This document shows positions 34,111 through 42,730 of a stretch of DNA of 64,000 nucleotides, piece after piece. The position numbers were made by a program, and so were the translations under genes. The notes below the pieces were generated by a model. The model was not told the origin of the DNA. It saw only the letters and a program-made list of their open reading frames with translations, and did not search any database. The first letter of the stretch is position 1. Each line of letters starts with the position of its first letter. The stretch lies in NCBI GenBank assembly GCA_958477305.1, contig CAUEFI010000008.1, positions 1 through 64,000 of the forward strand, in the 5' to 3' direction. Source of the stretch: HGM12998 sp900756495. Its GTDB lineage: Bacteria > Bacillota > Clostridia > Oscillospirales > Oscillospiraceae.

Positions 34111-35493
34111 CTATTTTACCTTCAGCACGTATTTTCTGGTTTTCCACCGGCCGGTTGCATAGTAGATAAAGCCCATCCACAGGGGCGTATACCCGGCCAG
34201 AGCATCTCCCAGCCAGAAGCCCACATAGCCAAGTCCGGCTCCTACCCCCAGCAGAAGCGCCAGCCCCACCCGCAGGATCAGTCCATCCAGAATGGCACAG
34301 AGAAAATTGATTTTATAGTTGCCGCTGCCGTTGATAAAGGCATTCATCGGAGCGCGGCAGGCACTTCCAAAAAAGATTAAGACCGATACAGGCAAATACT
34401 CCATCGCCACCGACATCACATCGGCCTCATTGGTAAAAATCCCAAAAATCTGCTCCGGGAAAACCAGCAGCGCCACCGACATGGCGGCTGACATGGTCAG
34501 TGTGATCAGGAAAGCCGTCCGCATGACTTTGGGTACCCGGTCATATTTTTCCGCACCGATGTTCTGTCCCACCATGGACGCGCCGGCTGTGTTGACGGCA
34601 CTGGACACCAGGATACTGATGTTGTTCAGCTTGTTGGCAATTCCAGCAACTGCCGAAACCTCCACGCCAAAGCCGTTAATCCAGGAGTTCACAAACAACT
34701 TGGAAAACTGCACCGCCCCATTTTTGACAGCCATGGGAACCCCAAGGGCAACCAGGCTGCGCAGCATGGGCAGATCCATCCGAAGGAAATCCCGCATATG
34801 AATCTGGAAGCCCAACCGATCGCGACTGCGCCATAGGAAAAACATACAGCATAAAAAGCTGACGGCCTGGCTGATAACTGTGGCTACCGCCGCGCCAAAG
34901 GCCCCCATACCAAATCCCATAACGAGGATTAGGTCAAGCACAATATTCAGTCCGGCCGCGATGCTGATAAAGAGAAACGGATGCTTGGAATCCCCCATGC
35001 CCCGGAGCACTGCACTGGCCAGGTTATAGCCGTAGATAAAAACCAGCCCCACCATGCAGACAGTGGCATAGTCCATGGCCTGCGCCCAAGCTTCATCAGG
35101 CGTATTCATCAAACGGAGAATGGGCTGCCGGAAAAACAGGCATACTGCGCTGAGAATCAGCGCACAGAGAATCAAAAAGTGGAACATGGTGCCTACAAAC
35201 CGTCCCACCTCTTTCTGACGGCCTGCGCCGATGTACTGTGAAATGATGACCTGGCCTGCCCCGGAAAAACCGATCGCCAAAAAGGTTAAAAACTGGGATA
35301 CATCTCCCCCGACGGAAACGGCGGATAATCCCAGTTTTCCAACCGCCTGGCCCACCACAGCCATGTCCACCATGTTATAGACCACCTGAAGCAAGTTGGA
35401 CAGAAGGAGCGGAGCGGAAAAGACGATTAGCTGTCGGGACACGCTGCCGCTGGTAAAATCGGTCACAAGGCTTTCTGACTTTTTTTGACTCAT
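34111..35493 (-). CDS. MATE family efflux transporter
   Basis: A 460-residue membrane protein with about 12 hydrophobic helices in two similar halves (MatE repeats near 25-185 and 250-410). The opening SVSRQLIVFSAPLLLSNLLQ and VYNMVDMAVVGQ are characteristic. I use ATG 35493 (MSQKKSES), preceded by GGGAGG about 13 bases upstream; the longer frame to 35568 is leader. MATE pumps of this branch export cationic drugs or metabolites using Na+ or H+; the substrate cannot be told. It stands alone between rpsB and an IlvD-type dehydratase. Confidence 0.95.
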   Translation of the reverse strand: MSQKKSESLVTDFTSGSVSRQLIVFSAPLLLSNLLQVVYNMVDMAVVGQAVGKLGLSAVSVGGDVSQFLTFLAIGFSGAGQVIISQYIGAGRQKEVGRFVGTMFHFLILCALILSAVCLFFRQPILRLMNTPDEAWAQAMDYATVCMVGLVFIYGYNLASAVLRGMGDSKHPFLFISIAAGLNIVLDLILVMGFGMGAFGAAVATVISQAVSFLCCMFFLWRSRDRLGFQIHMRDFLRMDLPMLRSLVALGVPMAVKNGAVQFSKLFVNSWINGFGVEVSAVAGIANKLNNISILVSSAVNTAGASMVGQNIGAEKYDRVPKVMRTAFLITLTMSAAMSVALLVFPEQIFGIFTNEADVMSVAMEYLPVSVLIFFGSACRAPMNAFINGSGNYKINFLCAILDGLILRVGLALLLGVGAGLGYVGFWLGDALAGYTPLWMGFIYYATGRWKTRKYVLKVK

Positions 35494-35586
35494 CAGGTGC
35501 GGACCACCTCCCTTAGTTTTCAGAACACGTTGGTTTTCAAACGTCCTCTGCGCTGTACAAATCAGCACTGAATCATATTAAACTTA

Positions 35587-37377
35587 TCACATTTTTTCTT
35601 CTTGGTCAAGGCTGCCCGGCCTATCACTGTCGAACTCCAGATAGGCTCCCTTCATAGGACTGGACGCCAGCAAACTGAAGAGCTGCAGCACTCCTCCCTT
35701 GGTATTCGGGGACGGCTTGGGCCGCCATACCGCTCTTCTCCTGGCCAGTTCGGCGTCAATCTCCTCTGCGGGCTTCCTCTCTCCTCTTATTCCGACAATG
35801 TCAAGTGTCCGCCTCTCGATATCCAGCGCAATTAGATCTCCCTCTTCCACCAGGGCGATGGGACCCCCGGCCTGTGCCTCCGGGCTGCAATGGCCGATCA
35901 CGGGCCCCGTTGACGCCCCGGAAAAACGTCCATCGGTGATCAAAGCGATGGTACGGCCCAATTCTGCATCTGAGCTGATGGCCTCGCTGGTATAGAACAT
36001 CTCCGGCATTCCGCTGCCCCGGGGGCCTTCATAGCGGATGAAGACGGCATCGCCCGGTTGAACCCTGTGGTGAAGCACAGCGTCGATACATGCCTCCTCG
36101 CTGTCAAAGGGCCGTGCTGTCAGAATCGCTCTGAACATCTCCTTCGGGCAGGCGGTATGTTTGATAACAGCCCCTTCCGGGGCTAGGTTCCCCTTCAGGA
36201 CAGCGATGCTGCCGTCGGTCCCCAGCGGATTGGCGGCAGGCCGGATGACGTCCTCGCGGACAATTCGAGTCCCGCAGCGCCTATTGGCATCCTCCAGGCG
36301 CCGCTGACATTGCTGATAGAAGCCCCCTCTCTTCAGCTCGTCTAGATTTTCGCCCAATGGCTTTCCGGTGACAGTCATGGCATCCAGGTGCAGCACATCC
36401 CGCAGCTCTTCCATAACAGCGGGTACTCCGCCCGCGTAATGGAAAAACTCGGCTGGCCAATGCCCGGCGGGCCGTACATTCAGCAGATAGCGGGCCCCGC
36501 GGTGCAGGCGGTCGAAGGTATCGCCGGTGATTGCAATTCCGTATTCGTGGGCAATGGCCGGAAGGTGCAGCAGACAATTGGTTGAACCCGAAATTGCGGC
36601 ATGAACCAAAATTGCGTTTTCAAAGCTCTCCACGGTCACGATATCTCTTGGGCGCATATTTGGCATAGCGGCCAAGCGGACAGCCTGAGCCCCTGACCGC
36701 GCGGCGCATTCAGCCAGCTCCGGGCTGCCGGCCGGCAGCAGCGCACTGCCGGGAAGCGCCAGCCCCAGCGCCTCCGCCATAATCTGCATGGTACTGGCCG
36801 TACCGATAAAGCTGCAGGCTCCACAACCCGGGCAGGCGTGTTCTTTGGCCCATTGCAGCCGCTGTGCACTTATCTCCCCTCTCTGATACATAGCGCTGTA
36901 TTTGCCCAGCTGTTCCAGAGTGAGCAGCTCCGGACCTGCCGCCATAACGCCTCCAGGCACCACCACGGCGGGTATATTAACCCGTGCCATGCCCATCAGG
37001 GCGCCGGGCAGTCCCTTATCACAGCTGGCAATATAGACGCCCCCGTCGAAGGGAGTGGCGCCCGCCTGAATTTCTATCATGCCGGCGATCATCTCTCGGC
37101 TGGCCAGGCTGTAGTTCATGCCGTCTGTTCCCTGACTTTCTCCGTCGCACATATCCGTGCAGAAGTAGCGCGCCCCCTTCCCCCCCGCTTCTGCCGCCCC
37201 GGCGCAGGCCGCCTCGGCCAGTTTGTCCAGATGACAGCTGCCGGGATGGCTCTCTCCAAAGGTAGAGAACACGTACACCTGAGGCTTTGCAAGGTCTTCC
37301 GTCCGCCAGCCGGTTCCCAGTCTCAGCGGATCCCATTCGGGAGCCAGCGCACGCATTTTCTGACTGATTAACTCCAT
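35587..37377 (-). CDS. IlvD/Edd family dehydratase (probable sugar-acid dehydratase)
   Basis: 596 residues from ATG 37377. Family motifs for the iron-sulfur dehydratases are present: the Cys in YIASCDKGLPG, CPGCGACSFIGTAS, and the C-terminal ITDGRFSGAS. The protein is longer and less regular than true dihydroxy-acid dehydratase (about 555), and resembles the sugar-acid (xylonate/gluconate-like) branch. No ilv, leu or sugar-acid genes are near, so the substrate is open. The ribosome site is modest (GGAAGGGACGG). It is followed 93 bases later by the MATE gene. Confidence 0.85.
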   Translation of the reverse strand: MELISQKMRALAPEWDPLRLGTGWRTEDLAKPQVYVFSTFGESHPGSCHLDKLAEAACAGAAEAGGKGARYFCTDMCDGESQGTDGMNYSLASREMIAGMIEIQAGATPFDGGVYIASCDKGLPGALMGMARVNIPAVVVPGGVMAAGPELLTLEQLGKYSAMYQRGEISAQRLQWAKEHACPGCGACSFIGTASTMQIMAEALGLALPGSALLPAGSPELAECAARSGAQAVRLAAMPNMRPRDIVTVESFENAILVHAAISGSTNCLLHLPAIAHEYGIAITGDTFDRLHRGARYLLNVRPAGHWPAEFFHYAGGVPAVMEELRDVLHLDAMTVTGKPLGENLDELKRGGFYQQCQRRLEDANRRCGTRIVREDVIRPAANPLGTDGSIAVLKGNLAPEGAVIKHTACPKEMFRAILTARPFDSEEACIDAVLHHRVQPGDAVFIRYEGPRGSGMPEMFYTSEAISSDAELGRTIALITDGRFSGASTGPVIGHCSPEAQAGGPIALVEEGDLIALDIERRTLDIVGIRGERKPAEEIDAELARRRAVWRPKPSPNTKGGVLQLFSLLASSPMKGAYLEFDSDRPGSLDQEEKM

Positions 37378-37439
37378 GACAATCCGTCCCTTCCGCCGCA
37401 TTCCATGCAGCGTTGTTTCGCGGCCTGATCCAATGACAA

Positions 37440-37471
37440 AGAGGGACCGCACCCTTCGATGCAGTCCCTCT
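37440..37471 (-). terminator. Terminator of the tRNA operon
   Basis: AGAGGGAC/GTCCCTCT arms (37440-37447, 37464-37471) extended by GCA/TGC inside, just downstream of tRNA-Cys on the minus strand; tail TTTGTC. Confidence 0.6.
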
Positions 37472-37474
37472 GTA

Positions 37475-37548
37475 TGGAGGCGCCACCCAGACTCGAACTG
37501 GGGGTAAAGCTTTTGCAGAGCTCTGCCTTACCACTTGGCTATGGCGCC
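37475..37548 (-). tRNA. tRNA-Cys (GCA)
   Basis: 74 bases with encoded CCA. Acceptor GGCGCC pairs with GGCGCC, T-loop GTTCGAG, anticodon GCA in loop CTGCAAA. Confidence 0.95.
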
Positions 37549-37553
37549 ATATG

Positions 37554-37590
37554 GATAACAGGAGCAAACAGCTTGCTCCTGTTATCTTTT
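37554..37590. repeat. Inverted repeat between tRNA-Gly and tRNA-Cys
   Basis: ATAACAGGAGCAA and its complement flank a short spacer, forming a 13-base stem in the 43-base gap between the two tRNA genes. It may be a processing hairpin or an internal partial terminator. Confidence 0.6.
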
Positions 37591-37591
37591 G

Positions 37592-37667
37592 TGGAGCAGG
37601 TGACGAGGCTCGAACTCGCTACCTCCACCTTGGCAAGGTGGCGCTCTACCAGATGAGCTACACCTGC
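37592..37667 (-). tRNA. tRNA-Gly (GCC)
   Basis: 76 bases with encoded CCA; acceptor GCAGGTG/CACCTGC, anticodon GCC in loop CTTGCCAAG, T-loop GTTCGAG. Confidence 0.95.
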
Positions 37668-37710
37668 GGGGTCGCTCCCTCTGAAACACATTATGCGTCT
37701 CAGAGGGATT

Positions 37711-37786
<76 letters not shown>

Positions 37787-37789
37787 GAA

Positions 37790-37866
<77 letters not shown>

Positions 37867-37890
37867 AGACGGTATCTTTGACATTACTTC

Positions 37891-37966
37891 TGGTGGGAAC
37901 AACAGGGCTCGAACCTGTGACATCATGCTTGTAAGGCATGCGCTCTCCCAGCTGAGCTATGCTCCC
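37891..37966 (-). tRNA. tRNA-Val (TAC)
   Basis: 76 bases with encoded CCA; acceptor GGGAGCA/TGTTCCC, anticodon TAC in loop CTTACAA, T-loop GTTCGAG. First gene of the five-tRNA operon Val-Asp-Phe-Gly-Cys. Confidence 0.95.
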
Positions 37967-37999
37967 CTGTCTGTCATCGTCCCGTCAGCAGCGAAGATT

Positions 38000-38028
38000 A
38001 TTATACTAAAGCCATCCGCAGATGTCAA
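38000..38028 (-). promoter_or_regulatory. Consensus promoter of the tRNA operon
   Basis: Minus strand TTGACA (38028-38023), 17 bases, TATAAT (38005-38000): perfect consensus, as expected for stable RNA genes. Confidence 0.9.
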
Positions 38029-38093
38029 CACCAAATTTCAACTTCTCCCAATTTTTTGTCAGCTGCCCCGGCCCCACCCCGCGCCCTACCCTC

Positions 38094-38972
38094 CTACATC
38101 CGGGAGAGCAGGGTCTCCAACTCTTCTTTGGAATAGGAATACACGGCATCGCAGAACTGGCAGGTCAGCTCGGCTTTTCCCTGCTCGTCAATGAGTGCCC
38201 GCAGCTCTTCCCGCCCCATGCTGATGAGAGCACGCTCCACCCTCTCCCTGCTGCAGTAACAGCGATACTCCACCGGAGCTTCCTCCACTACCTCCAGGGA
38301 AAAATCGGATAGGACCATCTTCACCAGCTCCAAGGCCGAGACGCCGTCTTTCAGCGTATTGGTCACGGGTCCCAGACGCAGTACCCCCTGCTCTACGGCG
38401 GAGATTACGCTGTCGCCGGCGCCGGGCAGAAGCTGAATGAGATATCCCCCCGCACACTGGATAGACTGGTCAACGTCCACCAGAACCCCCAGGGCACACG
38501 CAGTCGGGATCTGCTCGCTCTCAGCGAAATAGGCCGTCACATCGTCGGCAATCTCACCGGACAGGAGGCCCACACTGCCCACATAGGGCTCTTTAAGCCC
38601 CAAATCCTTCATCACCGTCAGAAACCCGTCTGTCCCCACAGCGGAGCCCACATCCAGTTTTCCAGGCGCTTTCAGGGGCAGATCCACTTCCGGATTCTGA
38701 ACATAACCGCGGACATTTCCCATGCTGTCCGAGACAGCGGTAATACTGCCCAGCGGGCCGCCTCCCTTAATCTGAAGGGTCACAGCCCCTCTATCCTCTT
38801 TGAGCTGGTTGCCCATCATGGAACAGGCCATCAGGACCCGGCCCAGGGCGGCGGTGGCCGTGGGCAGCGTCTTATGAATCTGCCTGGCCCGCTCCACCAG
38901 TCCTTTCGCCGTTATGGCAGAGGCTTTCACCGGGGCCCCCTTGGCAAGCACACGTACAATTTTATCTTCCAT
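38094..38972 (-). CDS. hslO: Hsp33 redox-regulated chaperone
   Basis: A holdase activated by oxidation: four Cys bind zinc when reduced and form disulfides under stress. The 292 residues include the N-terminal substrate-binding domain and the C-terminal redox switch CYC (Cys238, Cys240) and CQFC (Cys271, Cys274), matching CxC-x(27-32)-CxxC. Last gene of a yerC-methyltransferase-hslO run on the minus strand (6-base gap after the methyltransferase). Redox protection suits a strict anaerobe exposed to oxygen. Confidence 0.97.
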   Translation of the reverse strand: MEDKIVRVLAKGAPVKASAITAKGLVERARQIHKTLPTATAALGRVLMACSMMGNQLKEDRGAVTLQIKGGGPLGSITAVSDSMGNVRGYVQNPEVDLPLKAPGKLDVGSAVGTDGFLTVMKDLGLKEPYVGSVGLLSGEIADDVTAYFAESEQIPTACALGVLVDVDQSIQCAGGYLIQLLPGAGDSVISAVEQGVLRLGPVTNTLKDGVSALELVKMVLSDFSLEVVEEAPVEYRCYCSRERVERALISMGREELRALIDEQGKAELTCQFCDAVYSYSKEELETLLSRM

Positions 38973-38978
38973 TCTCTG

Positions 38979-39725
38979 TTACATATCCTTTCGCGCCGTA
39001 AAGAACATACGGCCTTCCCCCGGCTTTGGTGCACGGAGTTTTTTATCACCATATTGCCGGACTGCTGAAAAACCCGCCCGGCGCAGATACTCAGCCAGCT
39101 CGGCCGCCTCATAGGCATACTCCTCATGAAGCTCTTCACCCCTGAGCCAAACTTCCCCGCGCCGCTGGAAAATATCCATAAAATAGGTGCAAATCCTTCT
39201 GCGCTCTGAGAATTCAGCCCTCCAGACACAATACGTGTCCTCTGTCTCGTCCAGAAACACCTGTCCGTCCATGTCCCGGAGTTTGTCAGGCGTATTCACG
39301 TCAAACAGGAAGAGCCCGCCCGGATTCAAAAAGAGGTGGACCCGTTGAAAGGCGCGGAGAAGGACGGAGGGACGGGTGACATAATTTATACTGTCCAGGC
39401 AGCAGACGCAGGCGTCTACCGTATCGTACAGATCCAGCGTCTCCATCCCCTGGTGGAGAAACAGGGGGGGCTCCCCCGGCAGGTCCCGGCACTTGTCCGA
39501 GGCCCGGGCCAGCATATCCTCGGAGAGATCCACCCCAATCATCTCATAGCCCCGCAGCGCCAGTTCCCTTGTCAGGCTGCCGGTTCCGCAGGCCAGATCC
39601 AGCACAGTGCGGACAGGACGCCCCAGCCGCGTGAAGTGTTTCTCAATATAGTCTGCCCATCCCCTGTAGCCCACATCACCGGTCAGCTCGTCATAGCAGC
39701 CGGCCAAAAACTCATAGCTCGCCAT
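38979..39725 (-). CDS. Class I SAM-dependent methyltransferase
   Basis: 248 residues with a Rossmann methyltransferase core: motif I VLDLACGTGSLT (about 40-51), an acidic residue after strand 2 in MIGVDLSEDML, and motif IV-like CVCCLDSINYV. The substrate is unknown; small-molecule or tRNA targets are typical of this group (Methyltransf_25 type). Its ATG lies inside the last 14 bases of yerC, and hslO follows after 6 bases, so the three genes are coupled. Confidence 0.92.
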   Translation of the reverse strand: MASYEFLAGCYDELTGDVGYRGWADYIEKHFTRLGRPVRTVLDLACGTGSLTRELALRGYEMIGVDLSEDMLARASDKCRDLPGEPPLFLHQGMETLDLYDTVDACVCCLDSINYVTRPSVLLRAFQRVHLFLNPGGLFLFDVNTPDKLRDMDGQVFLDETEDTYCVWRAEFSERRRICTYFMDIFQRRGEVWLRGEELHEEYAYEAAELAEYLRRAGFSAVRQYGDKKLRAPKPGEGRMFFTARKDM

Positions 39726-40023
39726 TGTCCTTCAGCTTCTCCTTCATCCGGGGAAGGACCGCCTGATAGCCGTCCGCACCGTACTGGAGCGCCCGGTTTA
39801 CCCGGCTGATGGTAGCGCTGGAGGCGCCGGTGCGCTCCAGAATATCATTGTAAATCATCCCCTCTGAAAGCAGCAGAGCTACCTCCAGGCGCTGCTCCAT
39901 GGCACGCAGCTCAGCTACCGTGCACAGGTCCTGAAAAAACTTCCTACACTCCTCCTTGCTCTCCAGAGATAAAATGGTCTCATACAGCATATCGCCGTGG
40001 TCCTTCTTATCATGTTTGGTCAT
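39712..40023 (-). CDS. YerC/TrpR-related DNA-binding protein
   Basis: 103 residues of the YerC/YecD family, a TrpR-superfamily helix-turn-helix protein of Firmicutes. The recognition region DILERTGASSATISRVNRAL (about 60-79) is typical. Regulon unknown; location in front of a methyltransferase and Hsp33 suggests it heads that operon and may control it. Start ATG 40023 with AGGAGG ten bases upstream. Confidence 0.92.
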   Translation of the reverse strand: MTKHDKKDHGDMLYETILSLESKEECRKFFQDLCTVAELRAMEQRLEVALLLSEGMIYNDILERTGASSATISRVNRALQYGADGYQAVLPRMKEKLKDNGEL

Positions 40024-40058
40024 GACATGCGGGCCTCCTGTCTTTTGTTCTCTGTACT

Positions 40059-40087
40059 ATTTTACCAAAGTGAATTATGAAAGTAAA
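40059..40087 (-). promoter_or_regulatory. Promoter of yerC-methyltransferase-hslO
   Basis: Minus strand TTTACT (40087-40082), 17 bases, TAAAAT (40064-40059), 35 bases before the yerC start. Confidence 0.6.
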
Positions 40088-40156
40088 CCTGTTTTTCACC
40101 CATCGACAATGAAAAACATAGATTAGAGCAGCAATTTGTAACGAGGAGGCGGTGCT

Positions 40157-40831
40157 ATGAAACGGGAACGCACAGAACCGGAAGCAGTCAGGTTAGACGC
40201 CGGTGCCTGGAGACGGGTACTGAAATGGGAGGAAGAGCAGGTCCTGACCATCTCCCTCCGTTGGCCCAAGCTGGATGACGCCCTGCCGGGCCCCAGGCGG
40301 GTAGGGCGGTATTACCGCCAAGTATCGGAACAGTGGAAAACCCGGTGGGAGGGCGAATTCTACCGTCAGGCATGCGCGGCCGCCGCGGCCGCAAGAGAAG
40401 CTTCCCGCCCCTTTGCTCCCTGGTCAGCCAGCCTGGACTTCACTGTAACCCATCTGGACGGGACATTTCTCAGCCTGTATCAGGATGCCGTGGAGGATAC
40501 CGGCGACCGGCGGCCAGTGACAGTGCGCCGTGGGGACACCTGGACAATGCCCTCAGGAACCCCCTGTTCTCTGTCGTCCTTCTTTCCGCCCAGGAGCCGT
40601 TGGCGCCGGCAAGTCCTATCGGAACTCACAATTCAGGCAGAAAAACGGGTCTCCTCCAGCGAGGCCCTGTTCTACCAGGACTGGCGGGAACGTCTGGAGC
40701 GGGATTTTCATCCGGACCGTTTCTATCTTACCGACAAAGGGATTATGCTCTTTTATCCGCTCTATACGCTTGCCCCCTACGCCGAAGGGATTCCCACCTT
40801 TCAAATTGCCAAACCAGAGGGGAGTTATTAA
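40157..40831 (+). CDS. DUF3298/RsiV-like domain protein
   Basis: 224 residues with the DUF3298 (RsiV extracytoplasmic) fold: an early beta segment, TLDF-like ASLDFTVTHLDGTFLSLYQD in the middle and the diagnostic end FYLTDKGIMLFYPLYTLAPYAEG (about 190-213). Unlike anti-sigma factor RsiV it has no transmembrane helix or signal peptide, and no sigma factor gene is near. So it is a free cytoplasmic-looking version of a domain normally outside the membrane. ATG 40157 follows GAGGAGG. Function unknown. Confidence 0.82.
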   Translation: MKRERTEPEAVRLDAGAWRRVLKWEEEQVLTISLRWPKLDDALPGPRRVGRYYRQVSEQWKTRWEGEFYRQACAAAAAAREASRPFAPWSASLDFTVTHLDGTFLSLYQDAVEDTGDRRPVTVRRGDTWTMPSGTPCSLSSFFPPRSRWRRQVLSELTIQAEKRVSSSEALFYQDWRERLERDFHPDRFYLTDKGIMLFYPLYTLAPYAEGIPTFQIAKPEGSY

Positions 40832-40853
40832 CCATTTTTTTGCAAAATGCGCC

Positions 40854-40882
40854 TTGTCAGAGGGATAAAAGCGCGATATAAT
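40854..40882 (+). promoter_or_regulatory. Promoter of purA
   Basis: TTGTCA (40854-40859), 17 bases, TATAAT (40877-40882), 80 bases before the purA ATG. Confidence 0.8.
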
Positions 40883-40961
40883 AGTGCCGCAGTGGGATTC
40901 TTCCGCTGTATTGCGCGCGGGAAAAGGCCAATGCGCGAATCCCCGCGGCAGGAGGAACATC

Positions 40962-42239
40962 ATGGTCAAAGCAATCGTAGGTGCAAACTGGGGCGATGAG
41001 GGAAAGGGAAAGATTACCGACCTCTTTGCCGAAAAATCCGATGTGGTCATCCGCTTTCAGGGCGGCGCCAACGCAGGACATACCATTATCTGCGACTATG
41101 GAAAGTTCGCGCTTCACCAGCTCCCCTCCGGGGTCTTTTATCCCCATACCACCAATATCATCGGAAACGGCGTGGCACTGGATGTGCCCAAGTTTGCCGA
41201 GGAGATGAAACACCTTACCGACGGCGGCGTCCCTGCTCCACACATCATCGTCTCGGAGCGGACACAGCTGCTCATGCCCTATCACGTTCTCCTGGACTCC
41301 TGCGAGGAGGAACGACTGGCAGGAAAGGCATTCGGCTCCACGAAGTCGGGGATCGCCCCCTTCTACTCCGATAAATATGCCAAGTATGGCATTCAGGTGG
41401 CTGACCTGTGGGATGAGACGCGCCTAATGGAGCGTCTGGAGGCCATCTGCACCCTCAAAAATGTCCTGCTTGTCCACCTCTACCACAGAGATCCGCTGGA
41501 GCCCCGGGCACTCTTCGACACCCTGATGGGTTATCGCGATATCCTGGCCCCCTATGTAGGGGATGCCCTTACCTTTGTCCATCAGTCTCTGGCATCGGGC
41601 AAGGAGCTTCTGCTGGAGGGGCAGCTGGGTTCTATGAAAGATCCCGACTTGGGCATCTGTCCTTATACCACCTCCTCTCATACGCTGGCCGGATTCGGCA
41701 CGGTCGGCGCCGGAATCCCCCCCACTGCTATTAAGGATGTGGTGGCCGTCACCAAGGCCTATTCCTCCGCTGTAGGCGCCGGTGCCTTTGTCAGCGAACT
41801 CTTCGGGGATGAGGCCGAAACCCTCCGCCGCAACGGCGGCGATGCCGGCGAATACGGCGCTACCACCGGCCGCCCGCGCCGGGTAGGTTGGTTTGACATT
41901 GTGGCTACCAAATACGGTTGCATGGCCCAGGGGGCTACGCAGGTCGTTCTCACTGCCATTGATTGTCTCAGCTATCTGGATGAGATTAAAATATGTACCG
42001 GCTATGAAATTGAGGGGAGCACAACCGATGTGTTCCCTGTCCCCGCTCTACTGGAAAAGGCCAAGCCCGTTTTCGAGACGCTGCCTGGCTGGAAGCGGGA
42101 TATCCGCGGCATCACCGACTACGATTCTCTGCCCAGGGAGGCCAAAGACTACGTGGAATTTATTGAGGCGCGGATCGGTGTGCCGGTTACGATTGTATCC
42201 ACCGGCCCCAAACGTCACGAGATTGCATATCGCGTGTAA
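40962..42239 (+). CDS. purA: Adenylosuccinate synthetase
   Basis: Joins IMP and aspartate using GTP, the first committed step to AMP. 425 residues from ATG 40962 (GCAGGAGGAACATC upstream). The P-loop GANWGDEGKGK (about 6-16), the catalytic Asp/His pair (Asp near 13, His in GANAGHT), the IMP loop KSGIAPFYSDK and the C-terminal TGPKR are all present. Monocistronic, with a clear promoter and terminator. Confidence 0.98.
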   Translation: MVKAIVGANWGDEGKGKITDLFAEKSDVVIRFQGGANAGHTIICDYGKFALHQLPSGVFYPHTTNIIGNGVALDVPKFAEEMKHLTDGGVPAPHIIVSERTQLLMPYHVLLDSCEEERLAGKAFGSTKSGIAPFYSDKYAKYGIQVADLWDETRLMERLEAICTLKNVLLVHLYHRDPLEPRALFDTLMGYRDILAPYVGDALTFVHQSLASGKELLLEGQLGSMKDPDLGICPYTTSSHTLAGFGTVGAGIPPTAIKDVVAVTKAYSSAVGAGAFVSELFGDEAETLRRNGGDAGEYGATTGRPRRVGWFDIVATKYGCMAQGATQVVLTAIDCLSYLDEIKICTGYEIEGSTTDVFPVPALLEKAKPVFETLPGWKRDIRGITDYDSLPREAKDYVEFIEARIGVPVTIVSTGPKRHEIAYRV

Positions 42240-42249
42240 CTTGTTGACA

Positions 42250-42280
42250 AATCGCCCGGAGCTTTCTGCTCCGGGCGATT
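42250..42280 (+). terminator. Terminator of purA
   Basis: 13-base stem AATCGCCCGGAGC/GCTCCGGGCGATT (42250-42262, 42268-42280) with TTTG tail. Confidence 0.85.
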
Positions 42281-42360
42281 TTGTATCTGTAAAATTTATT
42301 CTTGTTACCCCCCAATTTGGATATCTTCTATCCAAAAACTATTTTTATGAATAAAGTCCA

Positions 42361-42406
42361 ACGGACAGGGCACACCGGCCAAGTCTGTTCGGTGTGCTCT
42401 GTCCGT
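42361..42406. repeat. 17-base stem-loop near the small minus-strand gene
   Basis: Arms 42361-42377 and 42390-42406 match with one G-U pair. It lies 40 bases beyond the stop of the 52-residue gene and probably works as its terminator, although the T-run is weak. Confidence 0.6.
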
Positions 42407-42445
42407 CAGGCAGTATATAAAATGCAAAAACGGATGGCTCTTCCC

Positions 42446-42604
42446 TCAGCTATTCCCTCTCAGGGCCAGCACAAAGGCATTCCAGGGGCTCCCGTCCCAA
42501 TAGGCGGCCTTCACCGCCTGGGAACAGCCACCTGCCCGGCACATATCCCCAATGCTCCAGCCAGTTTCCTTGTACTCGAAATACTGCTGCATAAACTCCC
42601 TCAT
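42446..42604 (-). CDS. Small unknown protein (52 aa)
   Basis: ATG 42604 preceded by AAAGGAG eight bases upstream gives 52 residues (MREFMQQYFEYKETGWSIGD...). The peptide has an amphipathic start and two Cys (MCRAGGCSQ), a possible metal or redox pair. No signal or membrane helix. It diverges from a LysR gene, the usual site of a LysR target, so it may be under that regulator. I do not recognise the family; an HTH-like fragment (SIGDMCRAGGCSQAVKAAYW) is conceivable. Confidence 0.6.
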   Translation of the reverse strand: MREFMQQYFEYKETGWSIGDMCRAGGCSQAVKAAYWDGSPWNAFVLALRGNS

Positions 42605-42730
42605 GGCGCTCGCTCCTTTCTGTGCTTTGCTTGACTTCTTTGCATTGCTATGATACCATAACCCCATTCATAACACAAACAACTGTTCTTCATCTATAAC
42701 ATTCCATTTTATCATACAACGAGGACCACC

